From an uncultured Chlorobiaceae bacterium (lineage in GTDB: Bacteria > Bacteroidota > Chlorobiia > Chlorobiales > Chlorobiaceae): a stretch of DNA of 34,901 nt. Made by a program: the position numbers and the translations under genes. Positions 34,733 to 34,901 of this stretch are shown piece after piece. The stretch is from NCBI GenBank assembly GCA_903838025.1, contig CAILXB010000031.1, positions 1 through 34,901 on the forward strand, read 5' to 3'. The stretch's first letter is position 1; the number at the start of each line of letters is the position of its first letter. Under the pieces are notes generated by a model. The model saw only the letters and a list, made by a program, of their open reading frames with translations. It had not been told where the DNA came from and did not search any database.

Positions 34733-34901
34733 TTATTTTTTCTTTAATTCTAAACAATCTTGACCAAGAAGATCCGGCCGACGCTCCCGAGTTCTCTCAA
34801 GAGCATTTTCGCTACGCCACTGCTCAATATTACGATGGTGACCTTTCAACAAAACTTCAGGCACCTTCATTCCCCTGAATTCCGCTGGACGGGTGTAATA
34901 G
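34733..34901 (-). CDS. trmD: tRNA (guanine-N1-)-methyltransferase, C-terminal fragment (5' end outside window)
   Basis: The last 55 residues of TrmD, which makes m1G37 in tRNAs reading CNN and some other codons. The visible segment [22 protein letters not shown] followed by IEQWR is diagnostic, and the tail ends [12 protein letters not shown]. Stop TAA at 34733-34735. The gene runs off the window end. The next gene, rplS, starts 19 nt later. Confidence 0.95.
   Translation of the reverse strand, partial: YYTRPAEFRGMKVPEVLLKGHHRNIEQWRSENALERTRERRPDLLGQDCLELKKK

Noticed and set aside
1-34901. CRISPR arrays, insertion sequences, prophage genes, attachment sites
   Set aside because: I saw no regularly spaced repeats, transposase or integrase motifs, or duplicated tRNA ends in the window.

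Overview
The window reads as chromosomal DNA of a green sulfur bacterium (Chlorobi, Chlorobium/Pelodictyon-like). This is inferred from gene content, not from a database match: a sulfide:quinone oxidoreductase-family flavoprotein, arginine and pyrimidine biosynthesis genes, a class II aldolase, a TatA, paralogous Prc/Ctp proteases with DUF3340-type C-termini, and PAS-GAF hybrid kinases. Coding density is high, most genes lie on the minus strand, and there is no phage, insertion sequence, CRISPR array or rRNA. The genus is not certain.

Layout. 1-4.6 kb: the 3' end of argG and all of argH on the plus strand, separated by a minus-strand hybrid histidine kinase. 4.6-9.6 kb, minus: two highly similar periplasmic tail-specific proteases flanking a phospholipid-methyltransferase-like gene and tatA. 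9.7-10.7 kb, plus: class II fructose-bisphosphate aldolase, ending in a strong bidirectional terminator. 10.8-15.9 kb, minus: M20 amidohydrolase, then a tightly coupled set fthC-ppk-rpiB-CBS/ACT. 16.2-18.7 kb, plus: pyrC, a small basic protein and a methyltransferase. 18.7-23.0 kb, minus: an NAD-dependent epimerase, a BMP/Med-type lipoprotein and a second hybrid kinase paralogous to the first. 23.3-25.6 kb: a YdcF-type protein (plus) converging on an SQR-family flavoprotein followed by a 52-residue ORF (both minus). 25.7-26.3 kb: an orphan HigA-type antitoxin with an upstream inverted repeat, and tRNA-Cys with a terminator. 26.3-31.4 kb, minus: a five-gene glycan cluster (flippase-like membrane protein, glycosyltransferase-like protein, CMP-sugar synthetase, KdnB-like dehydrogenase, KdnA-like aminotransferase). 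31.6-33.4 kb, plus: acyl-CoA synthetase. 33.4-34.9 kb, minus: a MutY-like glycosylase without Fe-S cysteines, rplS and the 3' end of trmD.

Most noteworthy. (1) The five-gene cluster at 26.3-31.4 kb looks like a route to a CMP-activated amino-ulosonic acid related to the Kdo8N pathway, but with a NeuA-type rather than KdsB-type cytidylyltransferase and a dehydrogenase that has Asn in place of one metal-binding His. (2) The hybrid kinase at 795-2861 has Arg instead of the phosphoacceptor His, while its paralogue at 20949-23033 is intact. (3) The adenine glycosylase keeps its catalytic Glu and Asp but has none of the four Fe-S ligands. (4) A 52-codon ORF lies directly behind the SQR-family gene. 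All functional statements are homology-based readings made by eye.
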